A stretch of 44,073 nucleotides of DNA from Deltaproteobacteria bacterium. GTDB taxonomy: Bacteria > Myxococcota_A > UBA9160 > SZUA-336. The stretch is taken from the NCBI GenBank assembly GCA_029261925.1, contig JAJDAJ010000094.1, positions 1 to 44,073 of the forward strand, read 5' to 3'. Shown one piece after another: positions 16,860 to 25,907 of this stretch (the first letter of the stretch is position 1; every line of letters starts with the position of its first letter). The notes beneath the pieces are model-generated. The model searched no databases and had not been told where the DNA came from. It worked only from the letters and a program-made list of their open reading frames with translations. The translations under genes and the position numbers were made by a program.

Positions 16860-17720
16860 TCAGGCGAGGCTGGCGCAGATCCGCCGCGTGGCCGGGGAGC
16901 GGTTGAGCGTGTAGAAGTGGATGCCGGGCGCCCCCGCGCGCAGGAGCTCGCGGCACTGGAGCCTCGCCCACTCCACGCCCACCTCGAGGGTGCGCGCGTC
17001 GTCCTCGCCAGCCGCGTCGAGCGCCGCGGAGAGATCGTCGGGGATGCGCGCCCCCGACAGCCCGGCCATGCGTCGCACGTTGCGGCCGCTGATCACGGGC
17101 ATGATCCCCGGCACGATCGGGACGCTGATGCCGGCCCCGCGCGCCCGCTCGACGAACGCGAAGTAATCGGCGTTGTCGAAGAAGAGCTGCGTGATCAGGA
17201 AGTCCACGCCGGCGCGCACCTTGCGCACGAGCATGCGCAGGTCGGTGTCGGCGTCGGGGGCGGAGGGGTGGACCTCGGGGTAGCAGGCGCCGGCCAGCGA
17301 GAAGCGCGCCCCGTCGGGCCGCGCCCGGATCAGCTCGACGAGCTGGCTGGCGTGATCGAGGGCGTCGGGAGGCGGCTCGTAGCCCTCCGGCCGGTCGCCG
17401 CCCAGGGGCAGCACGTTGTACAGCCCCGCGCCCGTCAGCTGGTCGAGAGTGGCCGAGAGCTGGGCCCGGTCCGAGCCGACGCAGGACAGGTGCGCCATCG
17501 CGGTCAGGCCGCTGCCGGCCTCGATCTGGGTCACCAGCTCGACGGTCCTGCGCCGCGTCGAGCCGCCCGCGCCCCAGGTCACCGACACGAACGCCGGCTC
17601 GAGCTCCTTCAGCTCCGCGATGGTCCGGTACAGGCTCTCGAAGCCCGCGTCCGTCTTGGGCGGAAAGAACTCGAACGAGAATAGGGGTCGGCTGGCCCCG
17701 AACTTGTCGACAATGCGCAT
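16860..17720 (-). CDS. metF: 5,10-methylenetetrahydrofolate reductase
   Basis: MetF reduces 5,10-methylene-THF to 5-methyl-THF for methionine synthesis, with FAD in a TIM barrel. The 286-residue product shows FSFEFFPPKT with catalytic Glu17, FVSVTWGAGGSTRRRTVELV, the FAD-contact segment ALYNVLPLGGDRPEG-like (reads GLYNVLPLGGDRPEG), AGACYPEVHP, FLITQLFFDNADYF and VPIVPGIMPV. The C-terminus is GIHFYTLNRSPAT, the usual folate-site ending. Length matches the bacterial single-domain enzyme. The ATG at 17720 follows GGGGAG; a further upstream ATG would add 16 Cys/Arg-rich residues. It diverges from the second PilZ gene, with start codons 61 bp apart. Confidence 0.96.
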   Translation of the reverse strand: MRIVDKFGASRPLFSFEFFPPKTDAGFESLYRTIAELKELEPAFVSVTWGAGGSTRRRTVELVTQIEAGSGLTAMAHLSCVGSDRAQLSATLDQLTGAGLYNVLPLGGDRPEGYEPPPDALDHASQLVELIRARPDGARFSLAGACYPEVHPSAPDADTDLRMLVRKVRAGVDFLITQLFFDNADYFAFVERARGAGISVPIVPGIMPVISGRNVRRMAGLSGARIPDDLSAALDAAGEDDARTLEVGVEWARLQCRELLRAGAPGIHFYTLNRSPATRRICASLA

Positions 17721-17781
17721 GCACTCCCCGCACGGTCTGCTGCATCTCAAGGATGCACAGGACCGCACCGATTCTATCGCC

Positions 17782-18126
17782 GTGAGTGCGTCCGCACGAG
17801 CCCGCCGGCGGCTTCAGACCGGCCAGATTCCCGTGCGCTTCATGGCCGAGGGGACCGAGAGCGTCGGCCGGCTGAAGAACATCTCGCGCGCCGGCATCTT
17901 CGTCTCGACCCAGGAGCTACCGCGCCCCGGCGCGCCGGTGGCCCTGCAGTTCGACACGCCGCTGGGGCGTCCGGTCAACCTGCGCGGCGAGGTGCGCTGG
18001 ATCAGCCAGGGCATCGACGCCAGCGGGGTGCCGACCGGCTTCGGCGTGCTCCTGAACGAGCCCCCGGGGGAGTACCGCGAGTTCTTCCTCTGGGCCGCCG
18101 AGCAGGCCGAGAAGGACGACGACTGA
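17782..18126 (+). CDS. PilZ-domain protein
   Basis: This 114-residue PilZ protein is a second, distinct c-di-GMP receptor candidate. It begins VSASARARRRLQTGQIPVRF, with the Arg cluster that closes over c-di-GMP, then LKNISRAGIFVSTQELP (NxSxxG motif) and a beta-barrel through VNLRGEVRWISQG and TGFGVLLNEPP, ending in a short amphipathic helix. The end resembles the TIGR02266-type PilZ proteins common in deltaproteobacteria. The GTG at 17782 is chosen for the domain boundary. TTCTAT lies just upstream and there is no clear Shine-Dalgarno. It converges on the minor-pilin operon, with a shared hairpin across both stop codons. Confidence 0.85.
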   Translation: MSASARARRRLQTGQIPVRFMAEGTESVGRLKNISRAGIFVSTQELPRPGAPVALQFDTPLGRPVNLRGEVRWISQGIDASGVPTGFGVLLNEPPGEYREFFLWAAEQAEKDDD

Positions 18127-18156
18127 GCGGATCCCGCGGCCCGGGCTGCGGGCTCA
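18124..18156. terminator. Bidirectional hairpin spanning both convergent stop codons
   Basis: TGAGC (18124-18128) can pair with GCTCA (18152-18156), and inside it CCCGC (18133-18137) with GCGGG (18148-18152). The outer arm contains the TGA of the PilZ gene and the complement of the TGA of pilX, so one structure covers both gene ends. Confidence 0.35.
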
Positions 18157-18654
18157 GCGGTAGCTGGTCGCTCCCGCCAGGACCCGGTACTGCGCCTGGA
18201 GCTCGACCACGCCGCCGGTCTGGTCGGTCGCGACCACGCCCGTGCGGTAGATCGCGTTCGAGAACGATCCCGGCGCATTCACGTTGAGCTGCTGACCTTC
18301 CATGCTGGCAGTCGACTGGCCCACGAACTCCACGCTCTGGGGCAGGGGGTTGTCGCTGGTCCCGGTGCGGACCGAGGTCATGCCGTCCCACTGGTCCTGC
18401 ATGAACGCGTTGTTGTTCAGGGCGGACTGGTTGGGGTACTGCGACTGGCCCGGGTCGAGCTGGTTCTCGACCACCTCGAGAGCCGAGTCGGCGGCGTACA
18501 GGGTCATGACCTTGCGGCGCGCGCGGCCGGCGCCGCTGGCCTCGTCCTGCGCGCTCTGCAGGGCGGCGATCCCGATGGCGCTGACCATCAGCAGCAGCAC
18601 CACGGCGACCAGCAGGGCCACTCCGTGCTCTTCCCGGTGGGTCTGGATCCGCAC
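18154..18654 (-). CDS. pilX: Type IV pilus assembly protein PilX
   Basis: The 166-residue minor pilin-like protein has the N-terminal hydrophobic helix after a short basic leader: HREEHGVALLVAVVLLLMVSAIGIAAL (about residues 6-32), the PilX_N pattern in which the prepilin-type cleavage glycine is followed by V-A-L-L. Then comes a typical helix (SAQDEASGAGRARRKVMTLYAADSALEVVE) and a beta-rich C-terminal domain. PilX is part of the tip complex that primes pilus assembly. The GTG at 18654 is preferred because GGAG precedes it by 7 nt and it starts 14 bp after the pilW stop. It is the last gene of fimT-pilV-pilW-pilX. Confidence 0.85.
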   Translation of the reverse strand: MRIQTHREEHGVALLVAVVLLLMVSAIGIAALQSAQDEASGAGRARRKVMTLYAADSALEVVENQLDPGQSQYPNQSALNNNAFMQDQWDGMTSVRTGTSDNPLPQSVEFVGQSTASMEGQQLNVNAPGSFSNAIYRTGVVATDQTGGVVELQAQYRVLAGATSYR

Positions 18655-18667
18655 AGCTCGTCTCCGA

Positions 18668-19684
18668 TCAGTTGAGGTTGCGCGGCTGGATGGCCGCACT
18701 GAAGCGACGTCGCTGGAAGCCGTCCGCCCCGCCCGCGGTACGGTTGGCCAGGGCGGGACGTCGCGAGAAGGTCGTGACCTTCTTGCCGTCCACGTTGGCC
18801 TCCTCCATGGCCGTCCGCGTGATCACGCCGATCGTCGCCCGCCGGATGTAGCGCGGCTGTACGGTCACGTTCGCCGGTGGGGCCGCACTCAGGTCGTGGA
18901 TCAGCTCGTCGGTGTCGATCTGGCCGTTCTCCTTCTCGTCGACGCCGCTGGTGCCCGGATCGTCCCAGCCGTCGATCCAGTACTCGATCTGCAGGTCCTC
19001 GACGTTCGTCGCGAGGACCAGGCCGTTGCGCTGGAGCGAGAGATCCGTGGTGTCCAGCTCGTAGATCACCGCCGGCACCACCTGCGTCGGCAAGGCGTCG
19101 CCGACCCAGGCGATCGCCGAGAGCTGGTGGTCGGCGATGATGGAGATGTTGTTCGGCGTGCCCGCCGTGATCGTGTCGATCTGCACGCAGGCGAAGCGGA
19201 CGCCGTTCGAGATGATGATCCCGGCGCCATCCTGGAAGTCGGTGGTGCCGTTGCCGTCGATGTCCAGGCTGTCGACCTCGAGGTTGAAGTCGTCCACGAA
19301 GCTCGAGACGTCCGCGCCGGAGAAGCCCGAGTCCCGGTCATCGAGCTCGGTTCCGGGTCCGCCGGTGACCGGGTACTCGAAGTACGACGAGTCGCTCACG
19401 CAGATGCGGTCCGGATCGGTCGATCCGCCGTCCGCGCTCACGATCGAGTTGTCGCCCGGCACCATGAAGCCCGCATTGCGGGCGTCGAAGCCGATCAGAT
19501 CGACGACCAGGCGCGCGTCCTCCTGCACGTCGAGCACGCGCATGTTCGCGCTGAAGGTGCGCTTCTGGCTCGAGAAGACCATGAAGAGCTGGCCGGTGAC
19601 GATGCCCATGATCAGCACCGCCATCATCAGCTCGATCATGGTGAAGCCGGACTCGTTCCCGCTCCGAATGTATCGGCTCCGCAT
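18668..19684 (-). CDS. pilW: Type IV pilus minor pilin PilW
   Basis: The 338-residue prepilin has leader MRSRYIRSGNESG, cleavage after G13, and mature N-terminus FTMIELMMAVLIMG with Glu at +5, as required by PilD peptidase and methylase. A VDVQEDARLVVDLIGFDARNAGF-like helix (reads LDVQEDARLVVDLIGFDARNAGF) and a long beta-rich domain follow, with Asp-rich turns (DIDGNGTTDF) suggestive of a Ca-binding loop. Length fits PilW. Its ATG overlaps the pilV stop as TGATG, so translation is coupled. PilW belongs to the minor-pilin priming complex with PilV, PilX and PilY1. Confidence 0.9.
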   Translation of the reverse strand: MRSRYIRSGNESGFTMIELMMAVLIMGIVTGQLFMVFSSQKRTFSANMRVLDVQEDARLVVDLIGFDARNAGFMVPGDNSIVSADGGSTDPDRICVSDSSYFEYPVTGGPGTELDDRDSGFSGADVSSFVDDFNLEVDSLDIDGNGTTDFQDGAGIIISNGVRFACVQIDTITAGTPNNISIIADHQLSAIAWVGDALPTQVVPAVIYELDTTDLSLQRNGLVLATNVEDLQIEYWIDGWDDPGTSGVDEKENGQIDTDELIHDLSAAPPANVTVQPRYIRRATIGVITRTAMEEANVDGKKVTTFSRRPALANRTAGGADGFQRRRFSAAIQPRNLN

Positions 19685-20124
19685 CACGATCCGACCCTCC
19701 TGATGCCCTGCAGCTCGATCCGCTGCGTCGAGATGTGCGCGGAGTCCCAGTTCACGAAGATCGTGATCCTCGACAGGCCCGCGCTGGGCGTGTTGGGCTC
19801 GACCGTCCAGGTGCGCGTATAGGCGACGCCGTCCTCGGGATCCTCCTCGAAGGCGTTGATCGCGCCCGCCGGATCGGCGAACTCGACCACCGGCGTCGTC
19901 AGGTCCGTGTGGTTCGCGGGCAGCGACATGAAGAAGTCCAGCTGCTCCTGGGCCAGGTACATGGCCTGCTGCAGGGAGCGGCTCTTCGAGGACATCTTCA
20001 TCGAGGACAGCTGCGCCAGGCCGATGGCCAGGATCCCGACGCCCATGATGGTCATGGCAATCAGGACCTCGAGCAGCGTGAAGCCCTCCTGCTCGCGCTC
20101 ACGCGGGCGGCGCATCACTGCCAT
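19684..20124 (-). CDS. pilV: Type IV pilus minor pilin PilV
   Basis: The 146-residue prepilin has leader MAVMRRPREREQEG, cleavage after G14 and FTLLEVLIAMTIMGVGILAIG with Glu at +5. The PilV pattern continues with QQAMYLAQEQLDFFMSLP. Two starts are possible: ATG 20124, which has CGGAGG upstream, and ATG 20115, which makes the same TGATG junction with fimT that pilV-pilW shows. I list the longer one. It is coupled to fimT upstream and pilW downstream. The protein forms part of the minor-pilin tip complex in the inner membrane and periplasm. Confidence 0.88.
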   Translation of the reverse strand: MAVMRRPREREQEGFTLLEVLIAMTIMGVGILAIGLAQLSSMKMSSKSRSLQQAMYLAQEQLDFFMSLPANHTDLTTPVVEFADPAGAINAFEEDPEDGVAYTRTWTVEPNTPSAGLSRITIFVNWDSAHISTQRIELQGIRRVGS

Positions 20125-20804
20125 GTTCCGGCCTCCGGGTCGAGCACGCGCAGGCCCACGGCCCCGAGCGGCTCGACAATGACGGCGTAGACGCGCCGGT
20201 TGTTGTCCGTGATGTAGAAGCCGCCCGCCCCGGCGCCGGGTGTGGTGTTGGCGGGCGGGAATCCGACGGCGAGGCCCTGCGTGTCGAAGACCACGCCGGG
20301 CAGCCCTGTGTCGGGATCGATCGGGAAGCTGGTTCCCTCGATCAGATCCACCAGCGTGGCGGCGAGGGGGCTCTGGTCGTCGTCGGGCACTCCGGTGGTG
20401 ACGAACGGCGTCTCGCCGCCCTGCCCGTAGGCCGTCACGCTCGGGTGCAGGCGCGGGTCGATCTCGAAGTCCCGCACGACGTCGTTGACCGGGTCCTCGA
20501 CGAAGTCCATGGACTGGTCGGCGTCGCGGATCACGCGCGCGTACACGCGGTCGGGCAGCACCGCCGGGTTGTCCGGGTCGTCGAAGAGCACCCAGACCGG
20601 CTGTCCGAAGGTGGTCGCCAGCTCGTGGGCGTAGGACACCGCCGCCATCACGTCGTGGGCGTGCTTGCGGGTGTCGCTGCTGACGCGGTAGCGGGCGGTC
20701 AGCGGGATCGACACCGCGGCCACGATGCCCATCAGCGCAACCACGATCATCATCTCGATGAGCGTGAAGCCCCTGCCGTCGCGGATCCGTTGGTTGAGTG
20801 TCAT
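20115..20804 (-). CDS. fimT: FimT/GspH-type minor pilin
   Basis: The 229-residue prepilin has leader MTLNQRIRDGRG, cleavage after G12 and mature start FTLIEMMIVVALMGIVAAV, with Glu at +5. The mature domain begins SSDTRKHAHDVMAAVSYAHELATTFGQPV, the GspH/FimT pattern, and has a Gly-rich C-terminal loop (TTPGAGAGGFYI). It is the first gene of the minor-pilin operon, with GAGGGG before the ATG at 20804. A sigma-54-like promoter lies 16 nt upstream of the ATG. FimT-like minor pilins initiate pilus assembly and in some species bind DNA; that activity is not inferable here. No major pilin gene is in the window. Confidence 0.88.
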   Translation of the reverse strand: MTLNQRIRDGRGFTLIEMMIVVALMGIVAAVSIPLTARYRVSSDTRKHAHDVMAAVSYAHELATTFGQPVWVLFDDPDNPAVLPDRVYARVIRDADQSMDFVEDPVNDVVRDFEIDPRLHPSVTAYGQGGETPFVTTGVPDDDQSPLAATLVDLIEGTSFPIDPDTGLPGVVFDTQGLAVGFPPANTTPGAGAGGFYITDNNRRVYAVIVEPLGAVGLRVLDPEAGTWQ

Positions 20805-20819
20805 GACCCCTCACGCACG

Positions 20820-20835
20820 AGCAAGGCCCGTGCCG
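20820..20835 (-). promoter_or_regulatory. Sigma-54-type promoter of the minor-pilin operon
   Basis: The minus strand reads CGGCACGGGCCTTGCT: the -24 GG and -12 GC are exactly 10 bp apart and 15 of 16 bases fit TGGCACG-N4-TTGCW. It differs at one base from the pilY1 promoter over 17 bp. The predicted start site would leave only about 5 nt before the fimT ATG, clipping its Shine-Dalgarno, which is the main weakness of the call. Confidence 0.55.
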
Positions 20836-20887
20836 CGGCCACGGAGCGCGCAGCGTGCGCCCCGTGCCCGGGCTGCCGGTCGCTGTA

Positions 20888-20921
20888 GCGCAAGCGTTGC
20901 GCGGTACGCAGAGTTTTCGCG
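20888..20921. promoter_or_regulatory. Shared pilus upstream element, copy A
   Basis: The dyad GCGCA-AGCGT-TGCGC (20888-20902) is followed after 4 bp by CGCAG-AG-TTTTCGCG (20907-20921). It lies about 85 bp upstream of the predicted fimT transcription start, a typical distance for a sigma-54 enhancer site. Copy B lies upstream of pilY1. It sits in the divergent region shared with the acyl-CoA dehydrogenase gene, so an effect on that gene is also possible. Confidence 0.5.
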
Positions 20922-20987
20922 GGGTCGGCACCGGACCGGTTGCGCCCCCGGCCCCCGTGCGTCACATATGCGGGCCGAGGAGTGAGC

Positions 20988-22592
20988 ATGGGTGAGCCCC
21001 TGAGCGCGGACCAGGCGCGTGGCGCGCTCGAGGGCGTGGCCGCGATCCTGGACCGCGCGATCGAGCACGCGCGCGGCCGCGACATCGACGACCAGCAGGT
21101 CGAGGTGGCGCGGCTGACGGAGCTGTACACGGAGCACCGGGCCGCGCTGGATCTGCTGGCGTACGGCAGCGGGGCGGGCGGGATCCACGCCGAGATGGCG
21201 GGGATCTGGGCGGGCCATGTGGTCGGCCAGGCCCAGTGCCTGGTGGCGCTGCACGGCGCGGAGCACGGCCTCGAGCCGGGCTCGGGCCCCGATGCCGCGG
21301 CGCTGGCCTTCGCCCGCGAGGCGCAGCGCTCCGAGCGTGCCTGTGCGGTCGGCGTGCAGGTCGCGCGCAGCCGCGGCCGCAACGACGCGCCGATCGACGA
21401 GATCATGGCGCAGGTACGCGACGCGGTGCGCGAGTTCGCCGACCTCGAGGTCGCGCCGCGCGCCGAGCGCATCCACCGCGAGGACCTGCTGGTACCCGAG
21501 GAGTTCATCCGCGAGATGAGCGACCTGGGCTACTTCGGGATGTCGATCCCCGAGCAGTACGGCGGCACCGAGATGGGCAACGTCGCCATGTGCATCACCA
21601 CCGAGGAGCTCTCGCGCGCCTCGCTGGCCGCCGCGGGCTCGCTGATCACGCGGCCCGAGATCCTGACCAAGGCGCTGATGGCCGGCGGTACCGACGCGCA
21701 GAAGCAGGCCTGGCTGCCGCGCATCGCCAGCGGCGAGCTCATGGTGGGCATCAGCGTGACCGAGCCCGACGTCGGCAGCGACGTGGCCAGCGTGAAGTGC
21801 CGCGCCACGCGCTCGACGCTCGACGGCGTCGACGGCTGGCAGATCGACGGACCCAAGGCCTGGTGCACCTTCGCGGGTCGTGCCGACATCCTCGCCGTGC
21901 TCCTGCGCACCGACCCCGATCCCGCGAAGGCCGCGCGCGGACTGTCGCTGTTCATCGTCCCCAAGGAGCGCCACGACGGCCACGAGTTCGAGTGCACGCA
22001 GCCGGGTGGCGGTCGCCTGTCGGGCAAGGCCGACGCGACGCCCGGATACCGCGGCATGCACTCGTTCACGCTGAGCTTCGAGCGCTGGTTCGTGCCCGGC
22101 GACTGCCTGATCGGCGAGGAAGCGGGCGAGGGCCGCGGCTTCTACCTGCAGATGGGCGGCTTCGCCGCGGGTCGCCTGCAGACGGGCGCACGCGCCACGG
22201 GGCTGGCGCAGGCTGCGGTCGAGCGCACGGCAGAGTACGTGAACGACCGCGTCCAGTTCGGCCGGCCGCTGATCGACTTCCAGCTGACGCAGCACCGCCT
22301 GGGCATGATGGCGACGCAGACCGCGGCGGCGCGCGCGATCACCTACGCCGCCGCCGAGGCCATGGACGTCGACGAGCGTGCGGCCGCGCCCTATGCGGCC
22401 CAGGCCAAGCTGCTGGCCTGCGACGTCGCGGTTCGCGTCACGCAGGACGGCCAGCTCCTGCACGGCGGCTGGGGCTACGCCGAGGAGTACGCGATCAGCC
22501 GCTACGTGGTCGACGCCCAGGTGCTGCCGATCTTCGAGGGCGTCAAGCCCACCCTGCAGCTCAAGGTCGTCGGCCGCGCGCTGCTCGGCTAG
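20988..22592 (+). CDS. Acyl-CoA dehydrogenase with N-terminal extension, candidate methylsuccinyl-CoA dehydrogenase
   Basis: The 534-residue FAD enzyme is about 150 residues longer than ordinary acyl-CoA dehydrogenases. Residues 1-135 form an extra helical domain (ARLTELYTEHRAALDLLAYG, then MAGIWAGHVVGQAQ). The ACAD core follows: FGMSIPEQYGGTEMGN, ISVTEPDVGSDVASV, TPGYRGMHSFTLSFERWFVPGDCLIG, RLQTGARATGLAQAAVE and the C-terminal GGWGYAEEYAISRYVVDAQVLPIFEG, whose Glu is the catalytic base. This layout fits (2S)-methylsuccinyl-CoA dehydrogenase of the ethylmalonyl-CoA pathway, but no ccr, ecm or mch gene is adjacent, so the substrate is tentative. The ATG at 20988 follows GAGGAG; upstream CATATG may be its -10. 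Confidence 0.8.
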   Translation: MGEPLSADQARGALEGVAAILDRAIEHARGRDIDDQQVEVARLTELYTEHRAALDLLAYGSGAGGIHAEMAGIWAGHVVGQAQCLVALHGAEHGLEPGSGPDAAALAFAREAQRSERACAVGVQVARSRGRNDAPIDEIMAQVRDAVREFADLEVAPRAERIHREDLLVPEEFIREMSDLGYFGMSIPEQYGGTEMGNVAMCITTEELSRASLAAAGSLITRPEILTKALMAGGTDAQKQAWLPRIASGELMVGISVTEPDVGSDVASVKCRATRSTLDGVDGWQIDGPKAWCTFAGRADILAVLLRTDPDPAKAARGLSLFIVPKERHDGHEFECTQPGGGRLSGKADATPGYRGMHSFTLSFERWFVPGDCLIGEEAGEGRGFYLQMGGFAAGRLQTGARATGLAQAAVERTAEYVNDRVQFGRPLIDFQLTQHRLGMMATQTAAARAITYAAAEAMDVDERAAAPYAAQAKLLACDVAVRVTQDGQLLHGGWGYAEEYAISRYVVDAQVLPIFEGVKPTLQLKVVGRALLG

Positions 22593-22608
22593 CCAGCAGC
22601 CTGCCAGG

Positions 22609-22623
22609 CGCGCGGTCCGCGCG
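22609..22623. terminator. Hairpin between convergent genes
   Basis: CGCGCG-GTC-CGCGCG is a 6-bp stem in the 34-bp gap between the acyl-CoA dehydrogenase and the secretin-N-like gene. It is GC-only with no T-run on either side. Confidence 0.25.
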
Positions 22624-22626
22624 GCG

Positions 22627-23472
22627 TCAGTCCAGGCGCTCGACGTGCAGCAGCAGCCGCGCGTCGCTGTCGCCGGTGAGCCCGCCCCAGGCGCCGATCT
22701 CGACGCGTCGTTCGTCGCCCTCGCCCTCGATCGCGCCAATCACGGCGGTCTCGCCGGGGTGGAGGTGCACCACCGTGGCCGCGCCGATCTGCCGCACGCC
22801 GGTCGCCGGGTGGCCATCCTGCACGATCGGCCAGGCCTCGAGCTCGATCACCTCGCCGCCGGCCAGGCTGCGCGGGCGCACGGCCAGGCCGCGGCGCACC
22901 GGCACCCAGGTCGTGGTCTCGTGGACGCGCCGGCCGCCGCGGCCGGCGTGCGAGTGCACCGACACCGGAAAGACCTGACCCGTCCAGATCTCGCCCACAC
23001 GCCCCTCGAGCACCGCGATCTCGGCCCGGAAGAGCTCGTGGTCGTCGGCCCGGAAGCTGCGCAGGGCCACGCGCGCCCCCTCGCCGGGCCAGGCTCCGGG
23101 CGGCAGGCGTCCGATCCACACGTCGCCCACGCGGACCCGGCCCAGGACCTCCAGCTGGCGCACCTCGAGGGCTTCGCGCCGGACCAGCTCGCTGCGGACC
23201 CGGTACTGCCGGGGCAGCACGTCGAGCTCGCGCAGGGCGGTCTCGGTCTGGTCCAGCAGGCCCGGTGGGCCCCGCAGGATCACCAGCCCGGCGGCGCTGT
23301 CGCCCACGGCGCTGCCCTCCGGGGCCATCAGGGGTGCCGCCACCGCCGCCAGCTCCGCCGCCGGGCGGTGCCGGGCGTGGTAGATCCGGAGCTCGCTGGT
23401 GCTACCCGGGCGGGCCAGCGTGGCCAGGGCCAGCGCCAGGCCGATCCAGCGCGCGGTCCGCCAGCAGGTCAT
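22627..23472 (-). CDS. Exported secretin-N-domain-like protein
   Basis: The 281-residue protein has a signal peptide (MTCWRTARWIGLALALATLARPGSTS). A segment resembling the NolW/secretin N1 fold follows: ELRIYHARHRPAAELAAVAAPLM, then VILRGPPGLLDQTETALRELDVLPRQYRV, residues about 27-100. The rest is beta-rich, ending in VVHLHPGETAVIGAI-type sequence that echoes the secretin core strand but is far too short for a pore (secretins are usually 400-700 residues). It might be a periplasmic accessory of a secretin system. The ATG at 23472 follows GGGAGCAGC. It diverges from groES and converges on the acyl-CoA dehydrogenase. Function unknown. Confidence 0.6.
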   Translation of the reverse strand: MTCWRTARWIGLALALATLARPGSTSELRIYHARHRPAAELAAVAAPLMAPEGSAVGDSAAGLVILRGPPGLLDQTETALRELDVLPRQYRVRSELVRREALEVRQLEVLGRVRVGDVWIGRLPPGAWPGEGARVALRSFRADDHELFRAEIAVLEGRVGEIWTGQVFPVSVHSHAGRGGRRVHETTTWVPVRRGLAVRPRSLAGGEVIELEAWPIVQDGHPATGVRQIGAATVVHLHPGETAVIGAIEGEGDERRVEIGAWGGLTGDSDARLLLHVERLD

Positions 23473-23504
23473 CGCTGCTCCCATCGGGAATCGAGCGCCG
23501 TAGC

Positions 23505-23532
23505 TTGACAGGGCAGGGGCCGCGACTAGCCT
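23505..23532 (+). promoter_or_regulatory. Sigma-70-type promoter of groESL
   Basis: TTGACA (23505-23510), 16-bp spacer, TAGCCT (23527-23532), about 118 bp upstream of groES. The -35 is perfect. No CIRCE inverted repeat (TTAGCACTC-N9-GAGTGCTAA) is present in the intergenic region, so HrcA control is not supported. A sigma-32-type promoter was not evident. Confidence 0.6.
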
Positions 23533-23650
23533 GCGGCGACCTTTGGCCCCGGGACGGCCCTGTCGATCGGACCGGACCGGCGGCGCCCAGGGGAATCCAC
23601 ACAGTAGCTCCGGGTCATCTCCGGGGCCCACGCAAGGAGGGAATCCGAAG

Positions 23651-23944
23651 ATGGCGATGAAGGTTCGTCCGCTGCACAACCGCCTGATCGTGCAGAGGAT
23701 CGAGGAGGAGGAGAAGACGGCCGGCGGGATCATCATCCCGGACACGGCCAAGGAGAAGCCCTCCGAGGGCCGCGTGATCGCCGCCGGACCGGGGCGCCGC
23801 GACGACAAGGGCAACCTGGTGGCCCTCGACGTCAAGAAGGGCGACCGCGTCCTGTTTTCCAAGTATGGCGGCACCGAGGTCACTCTCGAGGGCGCCGAGC
23901 ACCTGATCATCGCCGAGGACGACGTCCTCGCGGTACTGGAGTAA
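23651..23944 (+). CDS. groES: Co-chaperonin GroES
   Basis: GroES is the heptameric lid of the GroEL chaperonin chamber in the cytoplasm. The 97-residue product has the family start [28 protein letters not shown], in which the TAGGI segment is the mobile loop that docks to GroEL. It ends in [30 protein letters not shown], the usual roof and strand region. The ATG at 23651 is taken because AAGGAGGG lies upstream and the family start follows; a second ATG two codons later is also possible. It is followed by groEL after 7 bp. Confidence 0.98.
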   Translation: MAMKVRPLHNRLIVQRIEEEEKTAGGIIIPDTAKEKPSEGRVIAAGPGRRDDKGNLVALDVKKGDRVLFSKYGGTEVTLEGAEHLIIAEDDVLAVLE

Positions 23945-23951
23945 GGGAGCC

Positions 23952-25616
<1,665 letters not shown>

Positions 25617-25660
25617 CCGTCCCACCCGCGCGGGCCGCCCGCCCGCACCGGACCCTTCGC

Positions 25661-25696
25661 AGAGGGGAGGTCGCCTGGCGGCCTCCCCTCTCTCTC
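25661..25696 (+). terminator. Intrinsic terminator of groESL
   Basis: AGAGGGGAGG (25661-25670) pairs perfectly with CCTCCCCTCT (25682-25691) and is followed by a pyrimidine run CTCTCTT. The stem is 10 bp with an 11-nt loop. It lies 45 bp beyond the groEL stop. Confidence 0.85.
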
Positions 25697-25773
25697 TTGG
25701 AGTCCAGCTCGGCCGCCGCGAAGGCGGCGGAACTTCCGCGCGGACGGTGACGCGGCAGCTGCGCCGAAGCTGC

Positions 25774-25809
25774 GCGCATTCGTTGCGCCCCGCCCGCAGG
25801 ATTTTCGCG
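25774..25809. promoter_or_regulatory. Shared pilus upstream element, copy B
   Basis: The dyad GCGCA-TTCGT-TGCGC (25774-25788) is followed after 6 bp by CGCAG-GA-TTTTCGCG (25795-25809). It is about 105 bp upstream of the predicted pilY1 transcription start. Relative to its gene the element is inverted compared with copy A, as enhancer sites may be. Confidence 0.5.
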
Positions 25810-25859
25810 CTCCTGGCCGCTTCCGGGCTCCGGGAGCCCCGCAGCCGGCGTCCTGGGCC

Positions 25860-25875
25860 CGGCACGGCCCTTGCT
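25860..25875 (+). promoter_or_regulatory. Sigma-54-type promoter of pilY1
   Basis: CGGCACGGCCCTTGCT has GG and GC 10 bp apart and fits TGGCACG-N4-TTGCW at all but the first base. The predicted start site near 25886 leaves a 22-nt leader that contains the GGGAGG ribosome site before the ATG at 25908. No competing sigma-70 promoter is evident in this interval. Confidence 0.65.
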
Positions 25876-25907
25876 CTCCCGGGGGACCGATGTCACCGGG
25901 AGGTCAA

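Noticed and set aside
20922..20945. A sigma-54 promoter for the acyl-CoA dehydrogenase (GGCACC...TTGCGC)
   Set aside because: The GG-to-GC distance is 13 bp instead of the required 10.
23473..23650. CIRCE operator for groESL
   Set aside because: No TTAGCACTC-N9-GAGTGCTAA or close variant is present.
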